Notes under the pieces: generated by a model
The model's input: the letters and a program-made list of their open reading frames with translations, nothing else
Database searches by the model: none
Told to the model about the DNA's origin: nothing
Source: Vreelandella titanicae BH1
Lineage (GTDB): Bacteria > Pseudomonadota > Gammaproteobacteria > Pseudomonadales > Halomonadaceae
Reading direction: 5' to 3'
Length of the DNA: 64,000 nt
NCBI RefSeq assembly: GCF_000336575.1
Contig: NZ_AOPO01000011.1
Location: 62,001 to 126,000, forward strand
Part shown: in pieces, positions 47,437 to 59,836 of the stretch
How the letters are laid out: every line of letters starts with the position of its first letter
Position numbering within the stretch: position 1 is the first letter of the stretch
Program-made: the position numbers and the translations under genes

Positions 47437-47763
47437 TTAATGGCGGCCGTGGTGGTTCTCAAAGCGGGTAACGTTAGAAAGCTTCGGGTTCACCTGCGGA
47501 TTTCTACGATAGAGCAGCGCCATTTTGCCAATGGTTTGCACCAAGTCGGCACGGCTGTTGGCGATCAGTTCGGCTATCATGGCAGCACGATCATCCCGCT
47601 CAGGAAGGGCAAGTTTCACTTTGATCAGTTCGTGATCAGTGAGTGCGCGGTTGAGTTCTGCGAGCAAATTTTCGGAGACGCCGTTCTCAGAAACGGTGAC
47701 CACTGGGTTAAGATGGTGGCCAATGCTACGAAATGCTTTCTTTTGTGCCTGTGACAAGCTCAT
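47437..47763 (-). CDS. yhbY: Ribosome-associated RNA-binding protein YhbY
   Basis: A 108-residue CRS1/YhbY-domain protein (QKKAFRSIGHHLNPVVTVSENGVSE opening and the GKMALLYRRNP loop near the C-terminus, matching the GxxxxLYR signature). It binds pre-50S ribosomal particles in E. coli. It is divergent from rlmE and convergent with greA, the usual order. Confidence 0.94.
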   Translation of the reverse strand: MSLSQAQKKAFRSIGHHLNPVVTVSENGVSENLLAELNRALTDHELIKVKLALPERDDRAAMIAELIANSRADLVQTIGKMALLYRRNPQVNPKLSNVTRFENHHGRH

Positions 47764-47877
47764 GGTATCTTGCGGTATCCCGGTTAGCGCTTAACGCTCC
47801 ATCTTACGGTGAAACGTCACCGAGTGAAAGCGATCGCGTGAATGCGCCCATCTCTTATTCCAGTGTTAGACTCCCAC

Positions 47878-48525
47878 ATGCAGCAAAAGCCCCCGAACCG
47901 AAAACATTCCGTTAGCAAGACCAGCAATAACTGGAAGAAGGAGCATTTTGACGACCAGTACGTGAAGCAGAGCTGGCAAGATGGCTACCGTTCCCGTGCC
48001 AGCTATAAGCTGATTGAGTTGGATGAAAAAGATAAACTGCTGCGTCCCGGTATGACGGTGATTGATCTGGGCGCCGCCCCCGGCGGGTGGAGTCAAATTG
48101 CAGCGGAAAGGGTAGGGCCTGAAGGTGTGGTGATTGCCTCTGATATTCTGGAGATGGATGCACTGGCCGGGGTGGATTTTATCCAAGGTGATTTCACTGA
48201 AGAGGCGGTGCTGGAGGCGATACTAAAATGCCTGGATAATCGCCGTGTAGACCTTGTGATGTCGGATATGGCCCCCAATATGAGTGGTATGGCGGCGATT
48301 GATCAGCCCCAGGCGATGTATTTAGTGGAGCTAGCGTTAGAACTTGCCCGCGAAACGTTGTCACCTGGTGGCCGGTTTTTAGCTAAAGTATTCCAGGGGG
48401 AAGGGTTTGACGCCTATTTGAAAGAATTGCGCGGCAGCTTTAACAAGGTAGTAACCCGTAAGCCAGACGCCTCCCGGGCGCGTTCCCGTGAAGTCTATTT
48501 TCTGGCCGAAGGGTTTCGCGGGTGA
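47878..48525 (+). CDS. rlmE: 23S rRNA 2'-O-ribose methyltransferase RlmE (FtsJ)
   Basis: A 215-residue RrmJ-type methyltransferase that methylates U2552 of 23S rRNA. It has the SAM motif [11 protein letters not shown] and the K-D-K-E set (Lys in YKLIELDEK, Asp in SDMAPNMSG, Lys in AKVFQG, Glu in REVYFLAEG). The start is uncertain: ATG 47878 is nearest the family N-terminus ([15 protein letters not shown]) but has no clear ribosome site; ATG 47842 is also possible. Confidence 0.95.
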   Translation: MQQKPPNRKHSVSKTSNNWKKEHFDDQYVKQSWQDGYRSRASYKLIELDEKDKLLRPGMTVIDLGAAPGGWSQIAAERVGPEGVVIASDILEMDALAGVDFIQGDFTEEAVLEAILKCLDNRRVDLVMSDMAPNMSGMAAIDQPQAMYLVELALELARETLSPGGRFLAKVFQGEGFDAYLKELRGSFNKVVTRKPDASRARSREVYFLAEGFRG

Positions 48526-48780
48526 CTCTCCTTAACATGAGAGGCTGCCCGTGTGGTTCATAGCCAAGATTTATCAGCGCGATTGCCAGACAGGCAAGCG
48601 CAACGTGTGTCACATTAGTCGCCATAAGTGCGCGTGACACAGATGGCCCGAGGCATAAGACGCTTTGGCAATGGTTGAACGCTTGATGCTGATGTAATGT
48701 CGTATTACTAAGCTTATTGGTAAAAGACTTTATGAGGCACCAGGGTTTAACTGACGGATTCTTGTAATGAGGGTAGCCCC

Positions 48781-50796
48781 TTGAATGATATGGCGAAGAA
48801 CCTGATTCTGTGGTTGGTCATCGCGGCCGTCCTACTGACAGTGTTCAACAATTTCAGTACGGAAAGCGCACCGCAAAACACAAACTATTCCCAGTTTGTG
48901 CAGCAGGTGCAAAATCAGCAGGTACGTAGCGTAACGATTGATGGTTACACCATCAGCGGTGAGCGCACGGACGGCACTCAGTTCCAGACCATCCGCCCAG
49001 CGGCGGAAGATCCGAAGCTGATGGACGACCTGTTGAGCAACAATGTGACGGTGGTGGGCAAAGAGCCAGAGCAGCAAAGTATCTGGACGCGGCTACTGAT
49101 CGCCAGCTTCCCGATTCTGTTGATTTTGGGCATCTTTATGTTCTTCATGCGCCAAATGCAGGGCGGAGCCGGTGGTGGTAAAGGCGGCCCGATGAGCTTT
49201 GGTAAATCGAAGGCCAAGCTGCTCTCACAAGATCAGATCAAGACAACCTTTGCCGACGTGGCGGGTTGTGATGAAGCCAAGGAAGAAGTAGAAGAGCTGG
49301 TCGACTTCCTGCGTGACCCAACCAAATTCCAGCGCCTGGGCGGCACGATTCCCCGCGGCGTATTGATGGTAGGCCCTCCGGGTACCGGTAAAACGCTGCT
49401 GGCAAAGTCCATTGCGGGCGAAGCCAAAGTGCCGTTCTTCTCTATTTCGGGTTCTGACTTCGTTGAAATGTTTGTTGGTGTCGGTGCATCCCGTGTGCGT
49501 GACATGTTCGAGCAGGCCAAGAAGCAAGCGCCGTGCATTATCTTTATCGACGAAATCGATGCGGTAGGCCGTTCACGTGGCACCGGTATGGGTGGCGGTA
49601 ACGACGAGCGCGAGCAGACGTTGAACCAACTGCTAGTTGAAATGGATGGCTTTGAAGCCAACGAAGGCGTCATTGTTATCGCCGCGACCAACCGTCCTGA
49701 CGTACTTGACCCTGCGTTAATGCGCCCAGGCCGCTTTGACCGTCAGGTAACGGTCGGCTTGCCGGATATCCGTGGCCGTGAGCACATTCTGGGTGTTCAT
49801 CTACGTAAAGTGCCGCTGGGTGATGACGTAAAACCGCAGCTGATCGCACGTGGTACGCCTGGTTTCTCTGGTGCGGATTTGGCCAACTTGGTCAACGAAG
49901 CCGCTCTGTTTGCCGCGCGCCGCAATAAGCGCCTGGTCAGCATGGAAGAGCTTGAGCTCGCGAAGGATAAGATCATGATGGGCGCTGAGCGCAAATCGAT
50001 GGTCATGACCGACAAAGAGAAGCTCAATACCGCTTACCATGAGTCGGGTCACGCCATTATCGGTCTGGTCGTGCCTTCCCATGATCCGGTCTATAAGGTG
50101 ACGATTATTCCCCGTGGCCGTGCGCTGGGTGTCACCATGTTCCTGCCGGAAGAGGATCGCTACAGCCTCTCCCGTCAGCAAATTCTGGGGCAGATCTGCT
50201 CGCTGTTTGGTGGCCGTATTGCCGAAGAGATGACGTTAGGCCCGAATGGTGTAACGACCGGCGCCTCAAACGACATCAAGCGTGCTACTGAGCTGGCCCA
50301 TAACATGGTTGCCAAGTGGGGCTTGTCGGACGAAATGGGCCCGATCATGTACGACGAGGATGAGTCGCATCAGTTCCTCGGTGGCCCGGGTCAGGGTGGT
50401 GGCAAGATGAAGTCTGGTGACACCACCACGCGCCTTGATAAGGAAGTCCGCAAAATCATCGACGGTTGCTACGAGCAGGCACGCCAAATCCTGACCGATA
50501 ATCGCGATAAGCTGGACGCCATGGCCGAGGCCTTGATGAAGTACGAGACCATTGATGCCACGCAGTTGAAGGACATCATGGAAGGTCGTGAGCCGCGCCC
50601 GCCGGAAGGTTGGGATGACGGTGACTCATCCGGTGGCGGTACGCCTGTCAACGATGACAAGCCGCAAGCGAAGGCTGAAGACGATGCTTCTTCAAACGCT
50701 TCTGGAGGCGATGCGTCCGGTGGTGACAGCGAAGAAGATGACGACGGGCCGCGTCGCCGTCCCTCAGACCCGCTAGGTGGCCCTGCAGGCTCATAA
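48781..50796 (+). CDS. ftsH: ATP-dependent zinc metalloprotease FtsH
   Basis: A 671-residue membrane AAA+ protease: two membrane segments (about 5-25 and 100-120), Walker A GPPGTGKT (198-205), Walker [12 protein letters not shown], second region of homology, and the zinc site HESGH (420-424, Glu catalytic). A disordered acidic C-terminus follows. It degrades misfolded membrane proteins and LpxC-type targets. TTG 48781 is favoured because GAGGG lies 9 bases upstream; ATG 48790 is the alternative. Confidence 0.97.
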   Translation: MNDMAKNLILWLVIAAVLLTVFNNFSTESAPQNTNYSQFVQQVQNQQVRSVTIDGYTISGERTDGTQFQTIRPAAEDPKLMDDLLSNNVTVVGKEPEQQSIWTRLLIASFPILLILGIFMFFMRQMQGGAGGGKGGPMSFGKSKAKLLSQDQIKTTFADVAGCDEAKEEVEELVDFLRDPTKFQRLGGTIPRGVLMVGPPGTGKTLLAKSIAGEAKVPFFSISGSDFVEMFVGVGASRVRDMFEQAKKQAPCIIFIDEIDAVGRSRGTGMGGGNDEREQTLNQLLVEMDGFEANEGVIVIAATNRPDVLDPALMRPGRFDRQVTVGLPDIRGREHILGVHLRKVPLGDDVKPQLIARGTPGFSGADLANLVNEAALFAARRNKRLVSMEELELAKDKIMMGAERKSMVMTDKEKLNTAYHESGHAIIGLVVPSHDPVYKVTIIPRGRALGVTMFLPEEDRYSLSRQQILGQICSLFGGRIAEEMTLGPNGVTTGASNDIKRATELAHNMVAKWGLSDEMGPIMYDEDESHQFLGGPGQGGGKMKSGDTTTRLDKEVRKIIDGCYEQARQILTDNRDKLDAMAEALMKYETIDATQLKDIMEGREPRPPEGWDDGDSSGGGTPVNDDKPQAKAEDDASSNASGGDASGGDSEEDDDGPRRRPSDPLGGPAGS

Positions 50797-50817
50797 GCCA
50801 GCACTGCCGTATGAGCC

Positions 50818-50847
50818 AAAGGCGCCCCGTCATGGGGCGCCTTTTTT
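50818..50847 (+). terminator. Terminator after ftsH
   Basis: AAAGGCGCCCC and TGGGGCGCC arms around a GTCA loop, then TTTTTT. It separates ftsH from folP, which then needs its own promoter in 50848-50898 or read-through. Confidence 0.93.
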
Positions 50848-50898
50848 GATATGCTGTATACATAACAGCAATGTTTCATTTCTTGATCAGGCTGCAGC

Positions 50899-51813
50899 AT
50901 GAAATCAATTCTGGACACGTCCTCTTCACGAAACGCAGAAAATGCTCTCCAACTGCGTTGCGGGCGCCATCTGTTGGATCTCTCCTTTCCCAGGGTAATG
51001 GGTATTCTTAATGTGACCCCGGACTCTTTTTCTGACGGTGGCCAGCACGTGGCATTGGATGACGCTTTGCGCCACGCTGAGCGGATGCTGGCCGAAGGGG
51101 CAGCGATGATAGATGTGGGCGGCGAATCGACCCGCCCTGGGGCTATCCCTGTCAGCCCCCAGGAAGAGCTAGACCGGGTGGCGCCGGTGGTGGAGGTCCT
51201 GGTGCGCGAGCTGGATGCGTTGGTGTCGGTGGATACCAGTTGCCCGACGGTTATACGCGAGGCGAGCGAGCTGGGCGCTGGTATGATTAATGATGTGCGC
51301 GCCTTAGAGCGAGAAGGCGCCCTGCTGGCTGCGGTGGGTAGCGGGTTGCCCGTCTGCCTGATGCATCGCCAGGGCGAGCCGCAGGATATGCAGCAGTCGC
51401 CCGCGTATCAGCGCCCGGTCGAGGAAGAGGTGGCGGATTATTTGGCCCGTCGGATTGCTGAATGCGAGGCTGCAGGGCTACGCCGCAACCGTCTACTGAT
51501 CGACCCTGGTTTTGGCTTCGGCAAAACCGTCGAACACAATCTACGCTTACTCAAATACATGGAGTCTCTGCAATCGCTGGAGCTTCCAGTGCTGGTGGGT
51601 ATGTCGCGCAAGAGCATGATTGGTAAAGTGTTGGGTCGACCAGTGGAGGAGCGTCTCTCCGGTGGTTTGGCGCTCGCTGCCATGGCGGTTGAGCGTGGGG
51701 CAAATATTTTGCGCGTGCATGACGTGGCTGCAACGGTCGATGCAGTCAATATGGCGTGGGCGGTACTACAAGAAGGCTGCGAGCCGCCGCTAAATAAGGA
51801 GTTTGACGCATGA
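50899..51813 (+). CDS. folP: Dihydropteroate synthase
   Basis: A 304-residue TIM-barrel enzyme of folate synthesis that joins p-aminobenzoate to the pterin diphosphate; it is the sulfonamide target. Signatures: [25 protein letters not shown], and the pterin-phosphate site ([23 protein letters not shown]). About 25 residues precede the core. Its stop overlaps the glmM start by 4 bases. Confidence 0.96.
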   Translation: MKSILDTSSSRNAENALQLRCGRHLLDLSFPRVMGILNVTPDSFSDGGQHVALDDALRHAERMLAEGAAMIDVGGESTRPGAIPVSPQEELDRVAPVVEVLVRELDALVSVDTSCPTVIREASELGAGMINDVRALEREGALLAAVGSGLPVCLMHRQGEPQDMQQSPAYQRPVEEEVADYLARRIAECEAAGLRRNRLLIDPGFGFGKTVEHNLRLLKYMESLQSLELPVLVGMSRKSMIGKVLGRPVEERLSGGLALAAMAVERGANILRVHDVAATVDAVNMAWAVLQEGCEPPLNKEFDA

Positions 51814-53159
51814 CAAGGCGCTATTTTGGGACGGATGGTATTCGCGGCACGGTGGGTAAATCACCGATTACCGCTGATTTTATGCTTAAGTTGGGCTGGG
51901 CGGCGGGTCAGGTGCTGCGCCGTGATAAAGGTCGAACGCGGGTACTGATCGGCAAAGATACCCGGATCTCTGGCTATATGTTCGAATCCGCCCTAGAGGC
52001 GGGGCTCTCGGCAGCGGGTGTCGATGTCTCGCTGCTGGGGCCAATGCCCACGCCGGGTATTGCCTATTTAACGCGCACATTTCGTGCCGATGCAGGCATC
52101 GTCATTTCGGCATCGCATAATCCTTTTGATGATAACGGCATCAAGTTCTTCTCCGCTGAGGGTAAGAAACTTCCCGATGACACGGAAGATCGTATCGAAG
52201 CGATGCTGGAAGCGCCGCTGACCACGGCCGAGGCCGCGCAGTTGGGTAAGGCAACACGCATCGACGACGCTGCAGGCCGTTATATCGAGTTTTGTAAATC
52301 GACCTTGCCTGACCGGCTTAGCCTGCACGGCCTTAAAATCGTCTTGGATTGTGCTCACGGTGCCACATACCATATCGCGCCCAATGTGTTCCGCGAGCTG
52401 GGGGCTGATGTCACCACCATTGGCTCTGCACCTGACGGGTTAAACATTAATCAGCAGGTGGGCTCAACGCACCCCGCGGCTCTGCGTGCTTCCGTGATTC
52501 AGCAAAATGCTGATTTGGGGATCGCCTTTGATGGCGATGGCGACCGCGTGCTGCTGGTAGATGGCGACGGGCGCGAAGTCGACGGCGACGATATTCTCTA
52601 TCTGATTGCCCGAGATCGCCACGAGCGTGGCTTGCTTCAAGGCGGCGTGGTGGGCACCCTGATGTCAAACTTTGGCCTGTCGATGGCGCTGGATAAGCTG
52701 GGAATCCCCTTTGAGCGCGCAAAGGTGGGTGACCGCTTTGTGATGGAGCGTATGGCCGCCAATGGTTGGGAGCTGGGCGGTGAGTCGTCGGGGCATATTG
52801 TGTGCGCCCACGTGCAGACCACCGGCGACGGCATTGTCTCCGCGTTGCAGGTATTGGCGCTGATGATGCGCGAGCAAAAAAGCCTCCCGACACTGTTAAA
52901 AGAGTTGGAGAAAGTGCCCCAGGCGCTGGTTAATGTACGTTTGCCCGCTCATGCCAGCGCCAAAGAGGTGATGGCATCTGCGCCGCTTCAGCAGGCAGTG
53001 GCTGCGTTAGAGCATGAGTTAGGCGATGAGGGGCGAGTGTTGCTACGTCCCTCAGGTACTGAGCCGCTTATTCGAGTAATGGTGGAAGGACGCGCCCATT
53101 TAGACGTCGATCAATTGGCGCATAGCTTGGCCGATCAGGTTCAGGCGCTACTTAATTAA
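51810..53159 (+). CDS. glmM: Phosphoglucosamine mutase
   Basis: A 449-residue alpha-D-phosphohexomutase: catalytic phospho-serine Ser102 in [12 protein letters not shown], metal loop FDGDGDR, sugar loop GGESSGH, and phosphate-binding [11 protein letters not shown]. It converts glucosamine-6-P to glucosamine-1-P for peptidoglycan and LPS. It overlaps folP (ATGA), so translation is coupled. Confidence 0.97.
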   Translation: MTRRYFGTDGIRGTVGKSPITADFMLKLGWAAGQVLRRDKGRTRVLIGKDTRISGYMFESALEAGLSAAGVDVSLLGPMPTPGIAYLTRTFRADAGIVISASHNPFDDNGIKFFSAEGKKLPDDTEDRIEAMLEAPLTTAEAAQLGKATRIDDAAGRYIEFCKSTLPDRLSLHGLKIVLDCAHGATYHIAPNVFRELGADVTTIGSAPDGLNINQQVGSTHPAALRASVIQQNADLGIAFDGDGDRVLLVDGDGREVDGDDILYLIARDRHERGLLQGGVVGTLMSNFGLSMALDKLGIPFERAKVGDRFVMERMAANGWELGGESSGHIVCAHVQTTGDGIVSALQVLALMMREQKSLPTLLKELEKVPQALVNVRLPAHASAKEVMASAPLQQAVAALEHELGDEGRVLLRPSGTEPLIRVMVEGRAHLDVDQLAHSLADQVQALLN

Positions 53160-53280
53160 ATGTGTTCAGCTAACCGGTTCAGTAAACTGGTTTGGTAAAC
53201 CCAGCTTGTGGCTATAACAGCGGTTGTCTTGACAAGGCCGCTCCTATACCATTTCGCTCCACCTTGAGTGAGGAGAGTCG

Positions 53281-54030
53281 ATGCGTACGCCTTTAATCGC
53301 CGGTAACTGGAAAATGAACGGTTCCGTGGCGTTGATCAATGAATTCGGCCAGGCCTTCTCCGCCGCCGTATCGCCAACGAGCGTGGATGTCGTTATCATT
53401 CCGCCGTTCCCCTATTTGGATGCGGCGCGCCACGCGTTTGAAGGTACGGTGCTTTCATTGGGCGCGCAAACGTTGAACCCTATTCACTCTGGGGCGCATA
53501 CCGGCGAAGTAAGTGGCCGCATGCTAAAAGAGTTTGCGGTCTCTTACGTATTGGTGGGGCACTCTGAACGACGTCAGCTCTACAAAGAGAGCGATGAACA
53601 GATCTTTGCACGCCTGCTAGCAGCATTGAGCGTGGATATCACGCCGATCCTCTGTGTGGGTGAGTCCCTGGAGGAGCGCGACGCAGGGCGCACGATGGAT
53701 GTGGTGCTTCGTCAAGTGGGCTATGTAATGTCCCGCTTAGAGCCCGACCAGCGTAAGCAGGTCGTGATTGCCTATGAGCCTGTTTGGGCCATTGGCACTG
53801 GGCGCACGGCAACGCCTGAGCAAGCCCAGGACGTTATGGCAGGCATCCGTGCCTACCAGGCGGGTTTCGATAAGGGCCTCGCCGAGCAACTGCGTTTGCT
53901 TTACGGCGGCAGTATGAACGCAAGCAATGCGGCTGAGCTGCTTGCTCAGCCAGATATCGACGGCGGTCTAGTGGGCGGAGCCTCACTCAAGATCGATGAT
54001 TTTTATGCCATTTGTCAGTCAGCAGGATAA
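53281..54030 (+). CDS. tpiA: Triose-phosphate isomerase
   Basis: A 249-residue TIM barrel with NWKMNG, electrophile His94 (VLVGHSERR), base Glu166 ([11 protein letters not shown]) and the phosphate loop [10 protein letters not shown]. It interconverts dihydroxyacetone phosphate and glyceraldehyde-3-phosphate. It lies between glmM and secG, as in Pseudomonas relatives. GAGGAG precedes ATG. Confidence 0.97.
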   Translation: MRTPLIAGNWKMNGSVALINEFGQAFSAAVSPTSVDVVIIPPFPYLDAARHAFEGTVLSLGAQTLNPIHSGAHTGEVSGRMLKEFAVSYVLVGHSERRQLYKESDEQIFARLLAALSVDITPILCVGESLEERDAGRTMDVVLRQVGYVMSRLEPDQRKQVVIAYEPVWAIGTGRTATPEQAQDVMAGIRAYQAGFDKGLAEQLRLLYGGSMNASNAAELLAQPDIDGGLVGGASLKIDDFYAICQSAG

Positions 54031-54034
54031 CGCC

Positions 54035-54394
54035 ATGCAAGTTGCAATTCTTATGATTCATGTGGTGATTGCGGTCGCCCTGGTGGTACTCATTCTGCTT
54101 CAGCAGGGTAAAGGTGCCGAAGCCGGTGCAGCTTTCGGGGGCGGTGCATCACAAACGGTATTCGGTTCGCGGGGTAGTGGTAACTTCCTGTCGCGCACAA
54201 CGGCTATTTTGGCGGCGGGTTTCTTCGTCACCTCAATGGCGCTAGCTTACTTTGCCACCCAGGCGGGCCAGGCACCGGAAGCAGGTATTCCCGATTCGCG
54301 CTTGATCGAGCAGCAGCAAAGCGTCCCGACGCTTGACGACAGGCCTGCGGACGTGGATAATACCGCGCCAGTGCTAGAGGAAAGCAGCGAGTAA
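54035..54394 (+). CDS. secG: Preprotein translocase subunit SecG
   Basis: A 119-residue membrane protein with two helices (about 3-25 and 55-75) and the conserved cytosolic loop [37 protein letters not shown] region. It assists SecYE during protein export. ATG 54035, four bases after tpiA with AGGA overlapping the tpiA end, is used. The C-terminal tail is acidic. Confidence 0.95.
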   Translation: MQVAILMIHVVIAVALVVLILLQQGKGAEAGAAFGGGASQTVFGSRGSGNFLSRTTAILAAGFFVTSMALAYFATQAGQAPEAGIPDSRLIEQQQSVPTLDDRPADVDNTAPVLEESSE

Positions 54395-54423
54395 GCAGCT
54401 GCTGTTTTTTAGCCTCCCCTGAT

Positions 54424-54510
54424 GCCGAAGTGGTGGAATTGGTAGACACGCTATCTTGAGGGGGTAGTGACCGTATGGTCGTGCGGGTTCAAGTCCCGCC
54501 TTCGGCACCA
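54424..54510 (+). tRNA. leuU: tRNA-Leu (anticodon GAG)
   Basis: An 87-base class II tRNA: acceptor GCCGAAG/CTTCGGC, D-loop GGAATTGGTAGAC, anticodon loop TTGAGGG giving GAG, a short variable arm, T-loop GGTTCAAGTCC and an encoded CCA. It follows secG, as leuU does in E. coli. Confidence 0.97.
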
Positions 54511-54670
54511 TCTGTTTTGCTGGCACGCCAGCTTCCCAGAACGTTTCTTTTGTTACCAGAATGCCCATTGGCACCTGAGGCGAAAAAGACAGCTTTAAGT
54601 AAGTGGTTCTTGAAGCAAGTAGTTCTTGACGTAAGTGGCTTTAGTGTCTATTATCGTCGACCTAGATTGA

Positions 54671-54747
<77 letters not shown>

Positions 54748-54882
54748 TTTTCTAGTAGCATGTTCTAGATTGTTATTTTTAAGACGTATTGGAAATAACG
54801 GTCATTTCAGGTACAGCCTGTTACATGTTGCTAAGACGGTACTGGAAGTAGTACTTAAGAAATGGTACACAAGGTTTCTTTC

Positions 54883-54912
54883 AAAAAGCCCCTTCCAGTG
54901 AAGGGGCTTTTT
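54883..54912 (+). terminator. Terminator after the initiator tRNA
   Basis: AAAAAGCCCCTT and AAGGGGCTTTTT arms with a CCAGTG loop. It should end the tRNA transcript before the rimP operon. Confidence 0.92.
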
Positions 54913-55123
54913 GTTAGCAGCTTTTGGCTAGCAAGCGCGCCTGGTCGCTGTTTTATTGGCGCCCCCCGCTTTGTTAGCCAGAATATCGTTAGCACGAATA
55001 TCTTAATAGCGGATGTCGTCCGGAAAACCGGAGACACATTCCCGAGTAACGCCAATCAGCCACCTAGCTTTTCTAATAACTCCTGGCCAGGTGCCTGATG
55101 CAACGGCTATAGGAGCTTTGTCT
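54913..55123. other. Leader and promoter region of the rimP-nusA operon
   Basis: No separate gene. An open frame runs into rimP from 55013 but lacks a ribosome site. The operon promoter must lie here; no unambiguous -35/-10 was chosen. Confidence 0.5.
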
Positions 55124-55585
55124 GTGGCCACTAAACACGCTGCGCTTCACGCGCTGATCGAACCTGTTGTTGCTGCCATGGGCTTTGAGCTATGGGGCAT
55201 CGACCATCTTTCCCAGGGCAAAAATTCGCGGCTGGTGATCTATATCGAGCGCGAGAGTGGTGTCAGCGTGGAAGACTGCGCAGATATTAGCCGCCAAGTC
55301 AGTGCCGTTATGGATGTAGAAGACCCCATTCCCGGTGAGTACCGGTTGGAAGTCTCCTCGCCAGGCATGGCACGTCCCTTGTATTCCCTGGATCAGTTTA
55401 CCCGCTTTCAAGGTCATCACGTCGCGCTGAAATTGCGCACTGCCTTTGACGGGCGGCGCAAGTATCAAGGGCTTTTGGTCGGTGTTGAGGGGGATGAAGT
55501 ACTGCTACAACTGGATGGCGAAGAGTACTGCTTTCCAATTGAGAGTATTGATTCTGCTCACATTGTACCGCAGTTCGACGATTGA
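55124..55585 (+). CDS. rimP: Ribosome maturation factor RimP
   Basis: A 153-residue protein needed for 30S subunit maturation. Family blocks: IEPVVAAMGFELWGIDH, LVIYIERESGVSVEDCADISRQ, VSSPGMARPL. The start is GTG 55124 with AGGAG 8-9 bases upstream. It heads the rimP-nusA-infB-rbfA-truB operon, 72 bases before nusA. Confidence 0.95.
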   Translation: MATKHAALHALIEPVVAAMGFELWGIDHLSQGKNSRLVIYIERESGVSVEDCADISRQVSAVMDVEDPIPGEYRLEVSSPGMARPLYSLDQFTRFQGHHVALKLRTAFDGRRKYQGLLVGVEGDEVLLQLDGEEYCFPIESIDSAHIVPQFDD

Positions 55586-55657
55586 CCGGGTGGCGGCGCT
55601 GCCGGCAGGCTGCCGGGGTGATGCACATAAGGATAGGTTTTCTGGCGAGGCATACGC

Positions 55658-57172
55658 ATGAGTAAAGAAATTTTAATGGTCGTTGACGCGATCTCCAATG
55701 AGAAGGGCGTCCCACGTGATGTCATCTTCGAGGCGGTAGAAGCCGCTCTTGCGAGTGCGTCACGCAAGCGTTTTGAAAGAGAAGAAGCCAATGTGCGCGT
55801 GCATATTGACCGCCGCACTGGTGAATACGAAACCTTCCGCACCTGGACCGTTGTGGAAGATGACGAATTCGAAACGCCAGATTATGAAATTAAAGAGAGC
55901 ATCGCCGAGCAGCGCGATCCGCCGCTGAAATTAGGCGATGTGGTCGAAAAAAGCATCGAAAATGCGTCGTTTGGCCGTATTGCTGCACAAACCGCCAAAC
56001 AGGTGATCGTACAGAAAGTACGCGAAGCCGAGCGGGCTGAAGTCGTGCGCCAATATGCCGATCGCGAAGGTGAACTGGTTGCGGGCATCGTTAAAAAGAC
56101 CACACGTGATGGCCTGATCATTGATTTGGGCGAAAACGCTGAGGCGTTTTTGCCGCGCAATGAAATGATTCACGGCGAGCGTTACCGCATGAACGAGCGG
56201 GTGCGCGCCCTGTTGGTCAAAGTGGATCCCGATGCACGCGGTGCTCAGCTTCAGCTATCGCGGACGTGTCCCGAGCTGATCATCGAGCTGTTCAAAATTG
56301 AAGTGCCAGAGATCGCAGAGCAGTTGATTGAGATCAAAGGTGCTGCGCGTGACCCCGGTTCACGGGCCAAAATTGCGGTAAAAACCAATGATCGCCGCAT
56401 CGACCCGGTCGGTGCCTGTGTGGGTATGCGCGGTTCGCGCGTTCAGGCGGTCTCTTCGGAGCTGCAAAACGAACGCGTTGATATCGTGCTGTGGGATGAC
56501 AATCCCGCCCAATTGGTGATTAACGCCATGGCACCTGCCGATGTTGGGTCTATCCTTGTGGACGAGGACGCCCACGCAATGGATGTGGCCGTGGCGCAGG
56601 ATAACCTTGCTCAGGCGATTGGCCGGAGCGGTCAGAACGTGCGTTTGGCTTCTGAACTTACCGGCTGGCGCATTAATGTCATGACCGAAGAGGAAGCGGA
56701 GTCTAAGCGCGATCAAGAGATTGATAGCCTGGTGGACTCTTTTATCCAGCACCTCGATGTGGATGAAGATGTCGCTCGCCTGTTGGTGGATGAGGGGTTC
56801 ACTACCCTGGAAGAAGTCGCCTACGTGCCGATGGAAGAGATGCTCGAAATCGAAGAGTTCGATGAAGATTTAGTCGAAGCGCTTCGTGCACGTGCGAAAG
56901 ACGAGCTGCTGACGATGGCAATTGCCACGGAAGAAGCGCTAGACGGTGCCCAGCCAGCAGCAGATCTGCTGGAGATGGATGGCATGGAGCGCCACCTGGC
57001 CTTCATTCTGGCCAGTCGCGGCATCGTCACCATGGAAGATCTCGCCGAGCAGTCTGTCGACGATCTGGTCGATATCGAGGAGTTGGACGAAGCGCGCGCA
57101 GCGGCACTGATCATGACTGCCCGTGCGCCCTGGTTTGAAGTCGATGACGCATCGGATTCGAACACACAGTAA
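55658..57172 (+). CDS. nusA: Transcription termination/antitermination factor NusA
   Basis: A 504-residue factor: N-terminal RNA polymerase-binding domain (1-130), S1 domain (about 135-200), two KH domains (about 205-345, [17 protein letters not shown]) and two acidic helix-hairpin repeats at the C-terminus (about 365-425 and 440-495), as in E. coli and Pseudomonas. It modulates pausing, termination and antitermination. Confidence 0.97.
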   Translation: MSKEILMVVDAISNEKGVPRDVIFEAVEAALASASRKRFEREEANVRVHIDRRTGEYETFRTWTVVEDDEFETPDYEIKESIAEQRDPPLKLGDVVEKSIENASFGRIAAQTAKQVIVQKVREAERAEVVRQYADREGELVAGIVKKTTRDGLIIDLGENAEAFLPRNEMIHGERYRMNERVRALLVKVDPDARGAQLQLSRTCPELIIELFKIEVPEIAEQLIEIKGAARDPGSRAKIAVKTNDRRIDPVGACVGMRGSRVQAVSSELQNERVDIVLWDDNPAQLVINAMAPADVGSILVDEDAHAMDVAVAQDNLAQAIGRSGQNVRLASELTGWRINVMTEEEAESKRDQEIDSLVDSFIQHLDVDEDVARLLVDEGFTTLEEVAYVPMEEMLEIEEFDEDLVEALRARAKDELLTMAIATEEALDGAQPAADLLEMDGMERHLAFILASRGIVTMEDLAEQSVDDLVDIEELDEARAAALIMTARAPWFEVDDASDSNTQ

Positions 57173-57199
57173 ACAGGTCACGGGCTGAGGAGGGTCAAT

Positions 57200-59818
57200 A
57201 TGTCAGATATGACAGTTAAAGATTTCGCAGGAAAGGTGGGCCGTGATGTGCCTCGCCTACTAGAGCAAATGAAAGAAGCGGGTTTAAAGCACGCTTCTGA
57301 AAGCGATGCTGTGTCTGAAGAAGACAAGCAGAAGCTACTGAGTTTCTTGAAGAAGAGCCACGGCGGTAGCGACACCCCTGAAGCGGGCAAAAACCGCATC
57401 ACGCTGACACGCAAAACCCGTAGCCGTATCAATACCGGCGAGCGCGGCAAAACCATTGAAGTGCAGGTACGTAAGAAAAAGACCTACGTCAAAAGCGCTG
57501 AAGATGAGAAGCCGAAAGCGCCGGAGCCTAGCTATACCGGCCCGCGCCAGCTAGTGGGCGATATGGCGGAAGCCGAAGCTGAGCGCAAAGTGTCTGATGC
57601 GCGTGAAGCCGAAGAAAAAGCCGCTGCTAAGAAAGCCCGCGCTGCACAGGTAGCGGAAGCCACCGCGCGTAGCAATAAAGAAGCTGAAGCGACGGCGCAA
57701 AGTAACACGGCGCGTAGCAATAAAGAGTCTGAAGCCAAGCCGAAAGCGCCTGCAGCAGCCAAAGCACCGGCTACGCCAGACATTCCGGTGCCGAATCTTG
57801 AAATCGACGATACGCCGTCCGGTGACGATATGCCGCCAGCGCCGCCGAAAGAGGGCCGCACTGACCGTCGTACCGCTCCGCCCAAGAAGACGGCGGCGAA
57901 GAACAAAGGTCGCCGTGACGATGAAGATCGTGGTGATCGCGAAGAGCGCAAGCGCGGTGGCGGCGGTAAGAAGGTAAAACGTGCCGAACAGCGTCGTGGT
58001 GGTCGCCGTGGTGGCAACCAGACCGGCAATGGCAAGCACGCTTTCCAGAAGCCGACTCAGCCGATCGTGCGTGAAGTATCGATCCCTGAATCGATCAGCG
58101 TGGCGGAATTGGCCGACAAGATGTCGATCAAGGCCAATGAAGTGATCAAGGCCATGTTTAACATGGGCGCGGCGGTTACCATCAACCAAACCATCGATCA
58201 GGATACGGCTGCGATCGTGGTGGAAGAGATGGGCCATACACCGAAGCTGGTTAAAGATGACGCGCTGGAAACGGAAATGCTAGAAGGCATCTCCTATGAA
58301 GGCGAAGAGATCACGCGCTCACCCGTTGTTACGGTGATGGGCCACGTTGACCACGGTAAAACCTCGCTGCTGGACTACATCCGTAAAGCGAAAGTGGCGA
58401 CCGGTGAAGCCGGTGGTATTACCCAGCATATCGGTGCCTACCACGTGGAAGATAACCACGGTGGCGTGACCTTCCTGGATACCCCAGGCCACGCGGCGTT
58501 TACCGCCATGCGTGCCCGTGGTGCCAAGGCGACAGACGTGGTTATTCTGGTTGTGGCTGCCGACGATGGCGTGATGCCTCAGACGATTGAGGCGATTGAA
58601 CACTCCAAAGCCGCTGAAGTGCCCATGGTGGTAGCGGTCAACAAGATCGATAAAGATGGTATCGATCTTGATCGCATCAAGAATGAGCTTTCGCAGCACG
58701 GCGTGATCTCCGAAGAATGGGGCGGTGATACTCAGTTTGTTCACGTTTCCGCCAAGACCGGTGAAGGTATTGAAGAACTGTTGGAAGCAATCCAACTGGT
58801 CTCTGAAGTGCTTGAGCTTAAAGCCGTTCCTTCTGCGCCGGGTAAAGGCGTGGTGGTTGAATCGCGCCTTGATAAAGGTCGTGGTCCAGTCGCCACCGTA
58901 CTGGTTCAGAACGGTACGCTGAAAAAGGGCGATATCGTCCTGGCTGGCCTGCACTACGGTCGTGTACGTGCGCTGACCAACGAACTTGCCCAGCAAGTCG
59001 ATGCGGTTGGCCCGGCCATGCCGGTAGAGATTCAAGGCTTGGGCGGCACGCCGGATGCCGGTGATGACTTTATGGTCGTTGCAGACGAGAAGAAAGCCCG
59101 CGAAGTGGCTAACTTCCGTCAAGGCAAATACCGCGAAGTGCGCCTGGCGCGTCAGCAGAAGGCCAAGCTGGAGAACATGTTCAGCCAGATGGGCCAAGAC
59201 GAAGTGGCCAAGGTCAACATCGTCCTCAAAGCCGACGTTCAAGGTTCTCTGGAAGCGATCAAAGGCGCCCTGGAAGAACTCTCCACCGGTGAAGTTGAAG
59301 TCGCCGTGGTCTCTTCGGGTGTCGGTGGTATCACCGGTACAGATGCCAACCTGGCGCTTGCGTCGGAAGCCATCGTAGTCGGCTTTAACGTCCGTGCTGA
59401 CGCCGCTGCCCGCGAGATCGTTGAGCGCGAAGGCCTGGATCTGCGTTACTACAGCGTTATTTACCAGCTGATCGACGAGGTCAAACAGGCGATGAGCGGT
59501 ATGCTCGCACCTGAGTGGAAAGAAGAAATCGTCGGTATTGCCGAAGTGCGCGATGTCTTCCGTGCGCCGAAGATTGGTGCCATCGCCGGCTGTATGGTGG
59601 TTGAAGGCAGCGTGCATCGTAATAAGAAGATCCGCGTGTTGCGTGATGACGTGGTGATCTACGAAGGCGAGCTCGAATCGCTGCGCCGCTTCAAAGACGA
59701 TGTGCAGGAAGTGCGCAACGGCATGGAGTGTGGCATCGGCGTGAAGAACTACAACGATGTCCAAGTCGGCGATAAGATTGAAGTCTTCGACCAAGTGAAG
59801 GTCGAGCGTAGTCTGTAA
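57200..59818 (+). CDS. infB: Translation initiation factor IF-2
   Basis: An 872-residue GTPase: N-terminal IF2 domain, a charged Lys/Glu/Ala linker (about 80-285), second IF2-N domain ([14 protein letters not shown]), then the G domain with G1 GHVDHGKT (380-387), G3 DTPGHAAF, G4 NKID, and C-terminal domains II-IV. It brings initiator fMet-tRNA to the 30S subunit. A near-identical Ala/Arg/Ser run ([11 protein letters not shown] / [10 protein letters not shown]) repeats in the linker. Confidence 0.98.
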   Translation: MSDMTVKDFAGKVGRDVPRLLEQMKEAGLKHASESDAVSEEDKQKLLSFLKKSHGGSDTPEAGKNRITLTRKTRSRINTGERGKTIEVQVRKKKTYVKSAEDEKPKAPEPSYTGPRQLVGDMAEAEAERKVSDAREAEEKAAAKKARAAQVAEATARSNKEAEATAQSNTARSNKESEAKPKAPAAAKAPATPDIPVPNLEIDDTPSGDDMPPAPPKEGRTDRRTAPPKKTAAKNKGRRDDEDRGDREERKRGGGGKKVKRAEQRRGGRRGGNQTGNGKHAFQKPTQPIVREVSIPESISVAELADKMSIKANEVIKAMFNMGAAVTINQTIDQDTAAIVVEEMGHTPKLVKDDALETEMLEGISYEGEEITRSPVVTVMGHVDHGKTSLLDYIRKAKVATGEAGGITQHIGAYHVEDNHGGVTFLDTPGHAAFTAMRARGAKATDVVILVVAADDGVMPQTIEAIEHSKAAEVPMVVAVNKIDKDGIDLDRIKNELSQHGVISEEWGGDTQFVHVSAKTGEGIEELLEAIQLVSEVLELKAVPSAPGKGVVVESRLDKGRGPVATVLVQNGTLKKGDIVLAGLHYGRVRALTNELAQQVDAVGPAMPVEIQGLGGTPDAGDDFMVVADEKKAREVANFRQGKYREVRLARQQKAKLENMFSQMGQDEVAKVNIVLKADVQGSLEAIKGALEELSTGEVEVAVVSSGVGGITGTDANLALASEAIVVGFNVRADAAAREIVEREGLDLRYYSVIYQLIDEVKQAMSGMLAPEWKEEIVGIAEVRDVFRAPKIGAIAGCMVVEGSVHRNKKIRVLRDDVVIYEGELESLRRFKDDVQEVRNGMECGIGVKNYNDVQVGDKIEVFDQVKVERSL

Positions 59819-59836
59819 GGCTGCGAGGAGCTAAAC

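Noticed and set aside
58319..59794. 491-codon frame antisense to infB
   Set aside because: Same cause: strongly biased codons of infB leave the reverse frame open.
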